Below, one piece after another: positions 1 to 6,513 of a DNA stretch of 64,000 nt. Each line of letters opens with the position of its first letter. Within the stretch, counting starts at the first letter, position 1. The notes under the pieces are model-generated. The model ran no database searches. It was not told where the DNA came from and worked only from the letters and a program-made list of their open reading frames with translations. This DNA comes from a virus. The stretch lies in the IMG/VR virus record IMGVR_UViG_3300003690_000024, positions 1-64,000 of that record. The stretch is one strand, 5' to 3'. A program made the position numbers and the translations under genes.

Positions 1-2
1 TA

Positions 3-62
3 GACCTGGACAAGCCAGAAACCCCAGAAGTGTTCCAGAGAGTGTTTGGGGGAGCAGAATGA
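3..62 (+). CDS. C-terminal end of an upstream gene (partial)
   Basis: An open frame enters from the left edge and ends at TGA 60-62, giving the last 19 residues (DLDKPETPEVFQRVFGGAE). The stop overlaps the next start as ATGA, the coupling used throughout the window, which supports this frame over the other two. The fragment is too short to identify. By position next to packaged-protein genes it could be a head gene, but that is a guess. Confidence 0.5.
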   Translation, partial: DLDKPETPEVFQRVFGGAE

Positions 63-84
63 AACTCCTACTTGAAAACTGGCG
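59..84 (+). repeat. Copy 1 of 26-nt tag-coding repeat
   Basis: The first 26 nt of this gene are identical to 283-308 and differ at one base from 2333-2358. The copies encode MKLLLENW plus the start of the next codon. The sequence upstream of each copy is unrelated, so the identity is confined to the tag. Confidence 0.9.
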
Positions 85-286
85 AGAGTATATGAATGAA
101 GAAAGGATATCTGTAGAAGATATACACAATCGCGCAGATAAGTTAGGAATTCCTTGGGATGATAATACCGAGTTTATGAGTTGGACCAAAGATCTTACGG
201 GTAAATCTCATTTGGATAAAATGACCAATGAGGAGCTTTCTATTATTTATACAGCTTTAAAAAAGCGGGGTAAAGAAGGTAAATGA
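59..286 (+). CDS. Small protein with class A N-terminal tag
   Basis: This 75-aa protein opens with MKLLLENWREYMNEE, the class A tag shared with the genes at 283, 1229 and 2333. The rest (residues 16-75) is charged, with a helical C-terminus ending in Lys/Arg, and I recognise no fold. The tag resembles T4 capsid-targeting peptides: short, amphipathic and ending in hydrophobic-x-Glu (M-N-E, then E). The start overlaps the upstream stop as ATGA, and the gene's own stop overlaps the next start. Inference: a small internal head protein delivered with the DNA. Function of the mature part unknown. Confidence 0.75.
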   Translation: MKLLLENWREYMNEERISVEDIHNRADKLGIPWDDNTEFMSWTKDLTGKSHLDKMTNEELSIIYTALKKRGKEGK

Positions 287-308
287 AACTCCTACTTGAA
301 AACTGGCG
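283..308 (+). repeat. Copy 2 of 26-nt tag-coding repeat
   Basis: Identical over 26 nt to 59-84, covering the start of the exonuclease gene. The sequences diverge completely right after this block. Confidence 0.9.
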
Positions 309-1173
309 CAAATATGTCCTTAAAGAGGCATATATTTTGGACGATGACTTCTTCGAAGCTTCAATCGAGCAATTATTCGACAAATTGAAGGATTTTGGCG
401 ATAATACTTGGGTATTCTTCGATACGGAGACCACCGGGTTCAAACCAGAGAGCGCTCAGCTTACAGAAATTGCTGCAGTAGCTGCATACCCCAATAATTG
501 GCAATTTGAAGAGGTCGAGGCCGAAAAAGGCCTCTTTTACGACAAAATTAAGCTAAATCCGGAGACTTTAGCTGGTTTTGAGGCTTCTGATGACCCAAAA
601 GCCAAATATCCGCTTGAATTGACTCGATATGGGATGCCAAGCGACGAATATCGCGAAAAATACCCCAAAGGCATGCCTAATGAGGTCGATGTCATCAAAG
701 AGTTCCTTATATACGTCGAAAATCAGCCAAATCCGGTCCTGGTGGCCCAAAATGCCGAATTTGACATCAATTTCATCCAAACAAGGGCCGATTTTTACGA
801 TTTAAGCGTTAATTTAAGAAATTATCCCATCTTTGATACAATGATGTTGATAAAACTGTGGCATAACTCATTAATCAAGACATTAGCCGACGAAGGAGAC
901 GAAAGGGCACAAATTATATTGCAAGCACTCACTATGACGGGTAAATTTGGTGATTATGTGACTTCTTCGATGGGCCCAGTGTCAAAAGCCTATGAAATTA
1001 GCACAGATGAGTGGCATAATGCCTTAGCGGACGTTAAAATGATGATGGAGATGACAAAAGTGATATTTATGGCCCTTCAAGAGGCTTCTGATGTCGATAT
1101 TTCGAGATATCAAGGTAGAACGGCGTGGGGGCTTCGGAAAAAGAAGCACGGGTACCATAGGAGCGACAAATGA
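283..1173 (+). CDS. DEDDh 3'-5' exonuclease (DnaQ-like) with class A tag
   Basis: A 296-aa protein. Residues 1-16 are the class A tag (MKLLLENWRKYVLKEA), ending L-K-E before Ala. The body is an RNase T/DnaQ-type exonuclease: Exo I motif FFDTETTGF with Asp47 and Glu49, Exo II as AQNAEFDINF, and Exo III as HNALADV with the DEDDh His and Asp. All catalytic residues are present, so a two-metal-ion 3'-5' nuclease is expected. It is not fused to a polymerase. With the tag, it may be packaged in the capsid and act on host DNA or RNA on entry, or trim DNA in the head. The start overlaps the upstream stop (ATGA). Confidence 0.9.
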   Translation: MKLLLENWRKYVLKEAYILDDDFFEASIEQLFDKLKDFGDNTWVFFDTETTGFKPESAQLTEIAAVAAYPNNWQFEEVEAEKGLFYDKIKLNPETLAGFEASDDPKAKYPLELTRYGMPSDEYREKYPKGMPNEVDVIKEFLIYVENQPNPVLVAQNAEFDINFIQTRADFYDLSVNLRNYPIFDTMMLIKLWHNSLIKTLADEGDERAQIILQALTMTGKFGDYVTSSMGPVSKAYEISTDEWHNALADVKMMMEMTKVIFMALQEASDVDISRYQGRTAWGLRKKKHGYHRSDK

Positions 1174-1238
1174 GAAGAAAACCCTTTGTTGCTACTTTTG
1201 AACTATTTAATAAGGTAGGAGAGATATTATGGACCTAA
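1170..1238 (+). CDS. Possible 22-aa coupling peptide
   Basis: A short ORF (MRRKPFVATFELFNKVGEILWT) starts in an ATGA overlap with the exonuclease stop and ends 10 nt inside the next gene. It fills the 55-nt gap between the two genes. It may be a translated leader that carries ribosomes to 1229, or simply chance. It has no recognisable domain and no tag. Confidence 0.3.
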   Translation: MRRKPFVATFELFNKVGEILWT

Positions 1239-2260
1239 TAATGGAAAATTGGAGGAAATTCGTACATGAACAAGAGGAGGAGGAGGCTAATCCCTTTGGC
1301 CCTCGACCCTCTGATGCTCCGACAAGATTCACAACGGCTGACTTATCCCCAGAGCAATTTGTACAAATGATTGATGCCTGGGGCGCGCCAGGCAGTGGTT
1401 CAAGACATACTGCAGAAGAGATTTATGCAAAGCTGGGCGGCAAAGAAGTGCTGGCAAAGAATTATGCAATCTTAAAAAAGAGAATGGAGGCAGAGGGCAA
1501 AGGCAAACTGCCGCGAAAATACATGCCTGTCGTTAAAAAGGGATTCGTAGAGGATTTGTTTAATCGATTGAAGAAGGGTAAGCTAGACTGGACTGAGCCT
1601 TTCGCTAAAGGCTCAAAGAAGGCTCGTGGCGACGGCGGTTACGAAGGCAAACATGGCGCCGGAAGAGGCGGGAGAATTAAAAGCAAAAAAACACGAAAAC
1701 TTGCGGCGCAATCTATAAAAGAATTTGATTATGGGAGGGGAGATTATAGTCCAGAGGAAAAAGAAAAATATGCACAATATATACCATCTAAGAACTTCCC
1801 CAGTTTGCAAGACTTTGAGACAATGCCCGATCCAGAGAAGTCTAAGAGTTACTGGTTGAACAAAGGAAAGCTAGACGGAGACAAAGGAGATGATATTATA
1901 GCACCAGAATTTACTACCATGCCTGTGGCTGACCTTCATCCCTCGCAAGACAGAGTTTATGCTGACAAGATTGGGTGGAAATTATTAGAGTATGGAGCCG
2001 GTGTTCTGGCACCCCTAAAAGACCCGGATCTTGTGGATCCAAATACAGGCGACGAATCCCCGGAGGCCGACTGGAGATATCGTTCTATTGCCATTGAAGG
2101 TGGCCTTCTTTTAGACGGTCACCACAAATGGGCTCTTGCCGCGTTGTCCGGTGCAGACGCAAAGGTACCGGTATTGTTTATACCAAATCTTGACTTAGCC
2201 ACAACAATTAACCTTCTACGCTCCTATGGTGCGGCGCAAGGCTTTGCAGGGCAGGCATAA
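1229..2260 (+). CDS. ParB/sulfiredoxin-like domain protein with class A tag
   Basis: A 343-aa protein opening with a diverged class A tag, MDLIMENWRKFVHEQ (V-H-E triplet), then an acidic linker. Residues about 115-160 are Lys/Arg/Gly rich and could bind nucleic acid. The C-terminal part (about 230-343) has a ParB/sulfiredoxin-like layout: VADLHPSQ near its start and LLLDGHHKWALAAL, which matches the GxHR-type nucleotide-binding loop. Such domains include CTPases, nucleases and kinases, so the reaction cannot be fixed here. There is a good ribosome site (aggagag) before ATG 1229. Inference: packaged with the DNA. Confidence 0.7.
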   Translation: MDLIMENWRKFVHEQEEEEANPFGPRPSDAPTRFTTADLSPEQFVQMIDAWGAPGSGSRHTAEEIYAKLGGKEVLAKNYAILKKRMEAEGKGKLPRKYMPVVKKGFVEDLFNRLKKGKLDWTEPFAKGSKKARGDGGYEGKHGAGRGGRIKSKKTRKLAAQSIKEFDYGRGDYSPEEKEKYAQYIPSKNFPSLQDFETMPDPEKSKSYWLNKGKLDGDKGDDIIAPEFTTMPVADLHPSQDRVYADKIGWKLLEYGAGVLAPLKDPDLVDPNTGDESPEADWRYRSIAIEGGLLLDGHHKWALAALSGADAKVPVLFIPNLDLATTINLLRSYGAAQGFAGQA

Positions 2261-2262
2261 CA

Positions 2263-2331
2263 ATGAAAATCACCAAATCACAACTCAAACAGATTATTAA
2301 GGAAGAACCCGAAGCCGCCACAGGGCAGTAA
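2263..2331 (+). CDS. 22-aa ORF consisting almost only of a class B tag
   Basis: This ATG-to-TAA ORF encodes MKITKSQLKQIIKEE followed by seven residues, PEAATGQ. The first 15 residues match the class B tag seen at 2871, 3332 and 4060, including the I-K-E triplet. It sits 2 nt after one tagged gene and 1 nt before another, so it is in the operon. Either it is a real mini-gene for a free tag peptide, or the remnant of a tagged gene whose body was lost. Confidence 0.55.
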   Translation: MKITKSQLKQIIKEEPEAATGQ

Positions 2332-2332
2332 G

Positions 2333-2358
2333 ATGAAACTCCTAATTGAAAACTGGCG
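2333..2358 (+). repeat. Copy 3 of 26-nt tag-coding repeat (one mismatch)
   Basis: Matches 59-84 at 25 of 26 positions; the one change is c to a at the thirteenth base (Leu to Ile). About 2 kb separates it from copy 2, and the intervening class A copy at 1229 is much more diverged. Confidence 0.9.
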
Positions 2359-2848
2359 AAAATACCTAAAAGAAGCCGATAATTTGGAGCAAAAGGTCTA
2401 TTCGTTCGACTTTGACAACACCCTCATCCGTTATCACACTTTAGAAGACGGAGATGTTGTATATCTTGGACCTCACGAAGAAAACATCCAATTAGTTAAA
2501 GATTTGGCGGCCGAAGGCAACAAAGTTGTTATTGTTACGTCACGCTGTAAATTAAAAGGCGAAAAAAAGCCATGGGACGATACACCAACCCCAGAAGAGG
2601 CTATAATCGAATTTGGATTGCCTATTGAAGAAGTCTATTATACCTTTGGCGATTTTAAGGCAGACAAGCTTGTAGAGTTGGGGGTTGCAAAACATTGGGA
2701 CGATGATGAAGAAGAGGTCGCAGCTGCAGAAGTAGCAGGCATCGAAGCAGTTTTGGTCCCTACAGAGTCGGGCATCACCGATAGATTACGAAATAAATGG
2801 TGTGATTATAACGAAGAAATGAAAAAGGACTGGGAAACAACTAATTAA
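2333..2848 (+). CDS. HAD-family phosphatase with class A tag
   Basis: A 171-aa protein. Residues 1-15 are the class A tag MKLLIENWRKYLKEA (L-K-E before Ala). The body is a HAD hydrolase: motif I FDFDNTLIRY with the Asp nucleophile and second Asp, motif II IVTSR, and an acidic motif IV, KHWDDDEEE. There is no large cap, as in 5'-nucleotidase or polynucleotide-phosphatase-like members. The substrate is unknown; nucleotides or DNA/RNA 5'/3' phosphates would fit the neighbouring nuclease and ligase-like genes. Confidence 0.85.
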   Translation: MKLLIENWRKYLKEADNLEQKVYSFDFDNTLIRYHTLEDGDVVYLGPHEENIQLVKDLAAEGNKVVIVTSRCKLKGEKKPWDDTPTPEEAIIEFGLPIEEVYYTFGDFKADKLVELGVAKHWDDDEEEVAAAEVAGIEAVLVPTESGITDRLRNKWCDYNEEMKKDWETTN

Positions 2849-2870
2849 TTATGCGCCGGAGCTTCGTGTT

Positions 2871-3332
2871 ATGAAAAAGTCAGAAATTTTAAGAATAATT
2901 AGAGAAGAGGTCGAGGTTATCTTGACAAATAATGAAGCAGTTGAAATATTTGATCTCGATCCGGTGTCATTATTAGATAAGATGATGAGTGAAACAGAAT
3001 CTGACTCTGGATCTGATTTTTTGAAGAGCAAGGGTCACGATCCCGAAACAGCCGCACCTTTTAAAGGAACCAAAACGAAGAGAGGAGCAGCAAAACGCCA
3101 ACGTCGCAAAGAAAAACCTGCCGGGGAAGAGATCGAAGATCTTGAAGAAACCGAAGACAAGTCTTTTTCCAAGGCCGGAGAAGAAATCAAAGAAAAGGGC
3201 ACCGAGGGTGTCTTTACGGCCAAGGCAAAGAAAGCCGGCATGGGAGTGCAGGCATGCAAAGCTAGTACCAAGACCAAGCGCCAAGCTGCGTTTGCCAAAG
3301 GCGCTGCAACTGTTGCGCGGGAAAATAAATAA
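2871..3332 (+). CDS. Basic/acidic low-complexity protein with class B tag
   Basis: A 153-aa protein beginning MKKSEILRIIREE (I-R-E triplet), a class B tag. The middle is acidic (about residues 30-50) and the remainder is rich in Lys, Arg, Glu, Ala and Gly, with no globular signature. Composition and tag recall the internal proteins of T4 heads, which are small, charged and ejected with the DNA. The next ATG overlaps its TAA by one base (TAATG). No enzymatic motif seen. Confidence 0.7.
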   Translation: MKKSEILRIIREEVEVILTNNEAVEIFDLDPVSLLDKMMSETESDSGSDFLKSKGHDPETAAPFKGTKTKRGAAKRQRRKEKPAGEEIEDLEETEDKSFSKAGEEIKEKGTEGVFTAKAKKAGMGVQACKASTKTKRQAAFAKGAATVARENK

Positions 3333-4057
3333 TGAGCGTAGATTATAAACAATTAAAATCCCTTGTTAGAGAGGCCATGTTTACTGGCGGAGGCATTAAT
3401 GAGCCCTCAGCGCCCGAAGGAATACCTATACGTACGCCGGCGGCAGACATCAGTGGCAAAGAGCAGGATATGGGAGATCCCAAAGCAAACAAGCTTTACG
3501 AGGTGGCGCTAAAGGCTCGCGAGGCTACTGAGGAACTTATAGAAAAATTAGATCAGCCCATATACGATGAGCCATATGAGCATGCTTTTAAAGCGTCTGC
3601 ATCTCTTCGAAGAGTATTGAATAGCCTTATTGAGTCTGGCGCCCATCCGATGCCGTGGCAGCAGGTGGTGCCTCCGCCCAGTAAACAACAAAAATATGGC
3701 AATTATGTTCCCTATCAAGGTGCCCTAGCTTACGGTGCTGATGTTGGTATTCTGGGAAAGGGCCAGCTCGAAGAGGAAGGGCCCGCAGGACAAGAAGTGC
3801 CGGCGGCGGCTGGTAAAACTCAAGGAGGCCGTGCGAAGAAGATAGCCGCGGCCGCAGAAATGGGAGGAGCCCAAAGTCAAGAAGCGATTGAGCAGCAGTT
3901 AGCTGCAGTCTTGACCGGTAAGGGTGTTACTCCTATACGATTGCGCGATGCTTTAATCTCTTTGCTGACAGATTTAGGTTTATCCAATGCAAAGCCCGTG
4001 GCGGTTCTTATTGCCAAAGGGTTGGCCGCCAAACAAAAGGAACAACAAGGAAAATAG
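3332..4057 (+). CDS. Alanine-rich protein with diverged class B tag
   Basis: A 241-aa protein starting MSVDYKQLKSLVREAM, where the V-R-E before Ala fits the tag pattern. It has a predicted helical segment at about residues 50-105, then a Pro/Gly/Tyr patch, then an Ala/Gln/Gly-rich stretch and a C-terminal helical domain (about 195-241). I do not recognise a family. Overlap with the upstream stop and the shared tag place it in the same operon and the same likely role as a head-interior protein. Confidence 0.65.
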   Translation: MSVDYKQLKSLVREAMFTGGGINEPSAPEGIPIRTPAADISGKEQDMGDPKANKLYEVALKAREATEELIEKLDQPIYDEPYEHAFKASASLRRVLNSLIESGAHPMPWQQVVPPPSKQQKYGNYVPYQGALAYGADVGILGKGQLEEEGPAGQEVPAAAGKTQGGRAKKIAAAAEMGGAQSQEAIEQQLAAVLTGKGVTPIRLRDALISLLTDLGLSNAKPVAVLIAKGLAAKQKEQQGK

Positions 4058-4059
4058 TC

Positions 4060-4395
4060 ATGAAATTAACAAGAAAATCTTTGCGGGCCCTAATCACCGA
4101 AGAACTTCTTCACCAAAATTCTGTACTTTTAGAAATGCCCGAACGAGAGGAACAACGCGGCACGCACGAAGAAAGAGGCCCCGTGCAGGTTGATCCTGAC
4201 GGCCATGAAGAAGAAATAGCAAAAAGATCTCTCTATCATATGTCTCAGCAATCTCAGCAACTCCATGATATGCTAACGGATGATGAAAGCTTAGAGCCGT
4301 GGGTACAAGATAAGATTACTAAAGCTGCGGATTATTTAGAACAGGCCTTTAAAGCTATCACTTATGATAAAGGGCCTGGGCAAGAGAGAAGTTAA
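4060..4395 (+). CDS. Small phage protein with class B tag and a conserved helical tail
   Basis: A 111-aa protein that begins MKLTRKSLRALITEELL (I-T-E triplet), a clear class B tag. After an acidic linker it has LHDML and then WVQDKITKAADYLEQAF (about 80-98), a segment I recall, without a search, as recurring in uncharacterised marine phage proteins, often behind a similar tag. Function unknown. It starts 2 nt after the upstream gene. Confidence 0.75.
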   Translation: MKLTRKSLRALITEELLHQNSVLLEMPEREEQRGTHEERGPVQVDPDGHEEEIAKRSLYHMSQQSQQLHDMLTDDESLEPWVQDKITKAADYLEQAFKAITYDKGPGQERS

Positions 4396-4397
4396 TT

Positions 4398-4598
4398 ATG
4401 TGGGACTGGGCACACTTTAAAGAAGAAGGGTGGTGGACACATACAAAGCGCTCATGCAGCCTTGCATTTCTTTTGTTGTTGTCTGGAGGAGCTATGATTC
4501 TTCATATATTAGTACCATTTTGGCAACAACCGAAGGCCCTGCAAAGAGCAGAGGTGGCCTGTAAGCTATGCGAAGGGTTGAACGAGCCGCGAGAGTGA
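4398..4598 (+). CDS. Small single-pass membrane protein
   Basis: A 66-aa protein with a hydrophobic segment at about residues 20-42 flanked by a Trp/His-rich N-terminus and a short C-terminus containing Cys-x2-Cys. The layout (amphipathic start, one helix ending HILVPF) is like the small DUF6356-type inner-membrane family, but that link is tentative. It lies 2 nt after the tagged gene at 4060 and 5 nt before another membrane protein. Confidence 0.6.
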   Translation: MWDWAHFKEEGWWTHTKRSCSLAFLLLLSGGAMILHILVPFWQQPKALQRAEVACKLCEGLNEPRE

Positions 4599-4603
4599 TG
4601 TAG

Positions 4604-4921
4604 ATGAGGAAGATCGTCAGGCTAGCTTATGTACTGACGATCTTTATTCTTATAGATCTAACTGCTACAATTTATTGGATTGCTAATGACTTGGGCCATG
4701 AAGCTAATCCAATAATGAACTTTTTTTTAGAGTTTTCGCCGCTTCTTTTTGTAGTTGCTAAATTAGGTTTAAGCGGCGTAGGAATTTGGATTCTTTATTT
4801 TTTTAGAAATCGGTTTAAAGCCGCTATTTTCAAAATCCTTTTAGGTCTAAACCTAGTTTATATCTCTATATTTGTGTATCATTTATGGGGTTTGCTTTTT
4901 CTTCTTTTTTCAACTATTTAA
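4604..4921 (+). CDS. DUF5658-like membrane protein
   Basis: A 105-aa protein with three hydrophobic helices (about 8-28, 42-65, 73-103). The combination of an Asp-Leu-Thr-Ala-Thr motif in helix 1, HEANPIMNFFLE just after it, and a Lys in helix 2 is the pattern of the small DUF5658 membrane family. Role unknown. Paired with the membrane protein at 4398, it could act on the host envelope late in infection. Confidence 0.65.
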   Translation: MRKIVRLAYVLTIFILIDLTATIYWIANDLGHEANPIMNFFLEFSPLLFVVAKLGLSGVGIWILYFFRNRFKAAIFKILLGLNLVYISIFVYHLWGLLFLLFSTI

Positions 4922-4927
4922 TAGATA

Positions 4928-6052
4928 ATGTATAAATGTATCAATAATACTATCGGGAATGTTTATCACCTTGAGCAAATAGTAGATAATTTCTTTCCCT
5001 ATTCTCAAAAAAAGCTAGGGTTCGACAAAGACGTTACCATTATTTTTCAAAGCGATGAAGAGAATGCTTCAAAAGTGCTTGGTAAAACAGCACACTATGA
5101 CCCCACCAATCACGAAGTGATGTTATATATAGATAATCGCCACCCCAAAGATATTCTACGGTCACTATCTCATGAATTAGTCCACCATGCGCAGAATTGT
5201 CGAGGCGATTTTACTGGGGACTCAGCTACTTATGATGGATATGCGCAAAAGAATCCCCATCTTCGAAAAATGGAAAGAGAAGCATATACGAAAGGTAATT
5301 TGATCTTTAGAGATTTTGAAGACCTAATTAAGACAGGAAAAATTAACATCGAGATTGATTTCTCGGACTCAGGAGAACCAGAGATGTCGTTAAAAGAGTG
5401 GAAGAATAATGAAATCAACAAGAAGTTGATGAAGAAGTGGGGACTTCTTAAGGAAGAAAGAGGCCCATCTTCAGACCAGCCCGGCAAAAGTCACCGGGGA
5501 GAATCCTGCGCTGAAGCACATCCCGAAGAGACTGCTGAAGCCGGCGGCGATATCGCCGAGGGCCACCGGGCATGGATGGATCGCGGCGGCAACGGCGAAG
5601 ATGAATTAGAAGAAAGCGGCCTGTATCGCGACGACGACGAGGGCGCGTGGGGTCCTACCCGTCGTCATGATGATCCTATTCCTGTAGTGGGCGACGACGA
5701 CCCCGATATTGGCGCGTGGTCGCGAGAAAAAGACCCGGCGGAGGATCCGGAGCATCTGGATCCGTCGGGGCGCATGCGCTTAGATTACGAGCGGGATCCG
5801 GTCCATTTTAAGGGATGGGGCGGCGCGAGTCGAGGTATGAAGGGCCCGGAAGTTCCCGGCTTCGATGAACCTGAGCCCAAGACCTGGGATCGGCGCCCCG
5901 ATCGCGCTGCTAGCGAAGAAGAGCACGGTGACTGGAAAGAACGAAAGCGTGCAGCTTTCGCCAAGCAGTTCAAAGAGGGCAAAATCTCTGTAAAAGAAGT
6001 AAAAGAAATTACTCGACGTATTATCGAGCGTATTAAAAAGGAAGGTAAATAA
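4928..6052 (+). CDS. Zinc metallopeptidase with long acidic tail
   Basis: A 374-aa protein. Residues 1-150 form a gluzincin-like peptidase: SHELVHHAQN gives the HExxH zinc site (His82, Glu83, His86), and MEREAYTKGN about 35 residues later can give the third ligand Glu. After about residue 150 comes KKLMKKWGLLKEERG, which contains L-K-E before Glu, the same hydrophobic-x-Glu triplet that ends the N-terminal tags. Residues about 185-345 are Asp/Glu/Gly-rich and probably disordered, coded by a GC-rich stretch, and a basic helix closes the protein. It may process virion proteins or be a packaged protease. It is not a classical serine-type prohead protease. Confidence 0.75.
   Translation: MYKCINNTIGNVYHLEQIVDNFFPYSQKKLGFDKDVTIIFQSDEENASKVLGKTAHYDPTNHEVMLYIDNRHPKDILRSLSHELVHHAQNCRGDFTGDSATYDGYAQKNPHLRKMEREAYTKGNLIFRDFEDLIKTGKINIEIDFSDSGEPEMSLKEWKNNEINKKLMKKWGLLKEERGPSSDQPGKSHRGESCAEAHPEETAEAGGDIAEGHRAWMDRGGNGEDELEESGLYRDDDEGAWGPTRRHDDPIPVVGDDDPDIGAWSREKDPAEDPEHLDPSGRMRLDYERDPVHFKGWGGASRGMKGPEVPGFDEPEPKTWDRRPDRAASEEEHGDWKERKRAAFAKQFKEGKISVKEVKEITRRIIERIKKEGK
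5500..5940 (+). other. GC-rich, acidic-repeat-coding stretch within the metallopeptidase gene
   Basis: Base composition jumps here relative to both flanks. The codons favour GAC, GGC, CGC and CCG, and GGATCC occurs three times between about 5750 and 5810. The frame stays open and encodes an Asp/Glu/Gly/Arg-rich linker. It looks like an inserted or expanded low-complexity segment. Confidence 0.6.
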
Positions 6053-6053
6053 A

Positions 6054-6260
6054 ATGGTTGCACCATGGATTAAAAAGAAGAGAGCAGCTGCGGCTGTAGT
6101 AACAGATGCGCCGGCTGTGGTCGAGGCTCCAAAGACTTCCCCGTCGGGACCAGTCGTCGCGACGGTTGTTGAAGAGGTTGCCCCTGTGGCCGAAGCATTA
6201 AAGGCCAAGAAGCTCCGTGCTCGACGCAGCACAAAGACTACAGCTACTTCTGGAGATTAG
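6054..6260 (+). CDS. Small Ala/Val/Lys-rich protein
   Basis: A 68-aa protein with a basic N-terminus (WIKKKRAAAA), an Ala/Val/Pro-rich middle and a basic C-terminus (KAKKLRARRS). The composition is histone-like or internal-protein-like, with no recognisable domain. It starts 1 nt after the metallopeptidase stop and is followed closely by another small gene. A DNA-binding packaged protein is a reasonable guess. Confidence 0.55.
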   Translation: MVAPWIKKKRAAAAVVTDAPAVVEAPKTSPSGPVVATVVEEVAPVAEALKAKKLRARRSTKTTATSGD

Positions 6261-6263
6261 AGG

Positions 6264-6509
6264 GTGGACTTTCGCCGCATGACTCGCGAGTTCTTGCTAG
6301 GCGAGAGCCAAGCTCCCAGTTTGGCCAGCTATATTCAATCAATCTCGGAAGTTTTAAGCTCAGTCACCCCTAGGTCTCGCACTGATGAGCGCCGTATTGA
6401 GATGGCAAAGAATAGTTTAAAAGAAGTACGTCGGCATGCGCGTCGACTCCAAGAAAGAGTTAATCTTCTAGAAGAGCAAGTTAAAATTTTAGAAGAAAGT
6501 AAGGGGTAA
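6264..6509 (+). CDS. Small coiled-coil protein with tag-like start
   Basis: An 81-aa protein from a GTG start. It opens MDFRRMTREFLLGESQA, where L-G-E before Ser fits the hydrophobic-x-Glu cut pattern although the tag is diverged. Residues about 40-78 form a long charged helix with heptad Leu/Val (RRHARRLQERVNLLEEQVKI), probably a coiled coil. It lies 3 nt after the upstream stop. A scaffold or internal head component is possible. Confidence 0.6.
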   Translation: MDFRRMTREFLLGESQAPSLASYIQSISEVLSSVTPRSRTDERRIEMAKNSLKEVRRHARRLQERVNLLEEQVKILEESKG

Positions 6510-6513
6510 ACTA

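Noticed and set aside
2920-2960. TTGACA within the 2871 gene
   Set aside because: The box 17 nt later (AATATT) is a poor -10 match and there is no gene start at a fitting distance.
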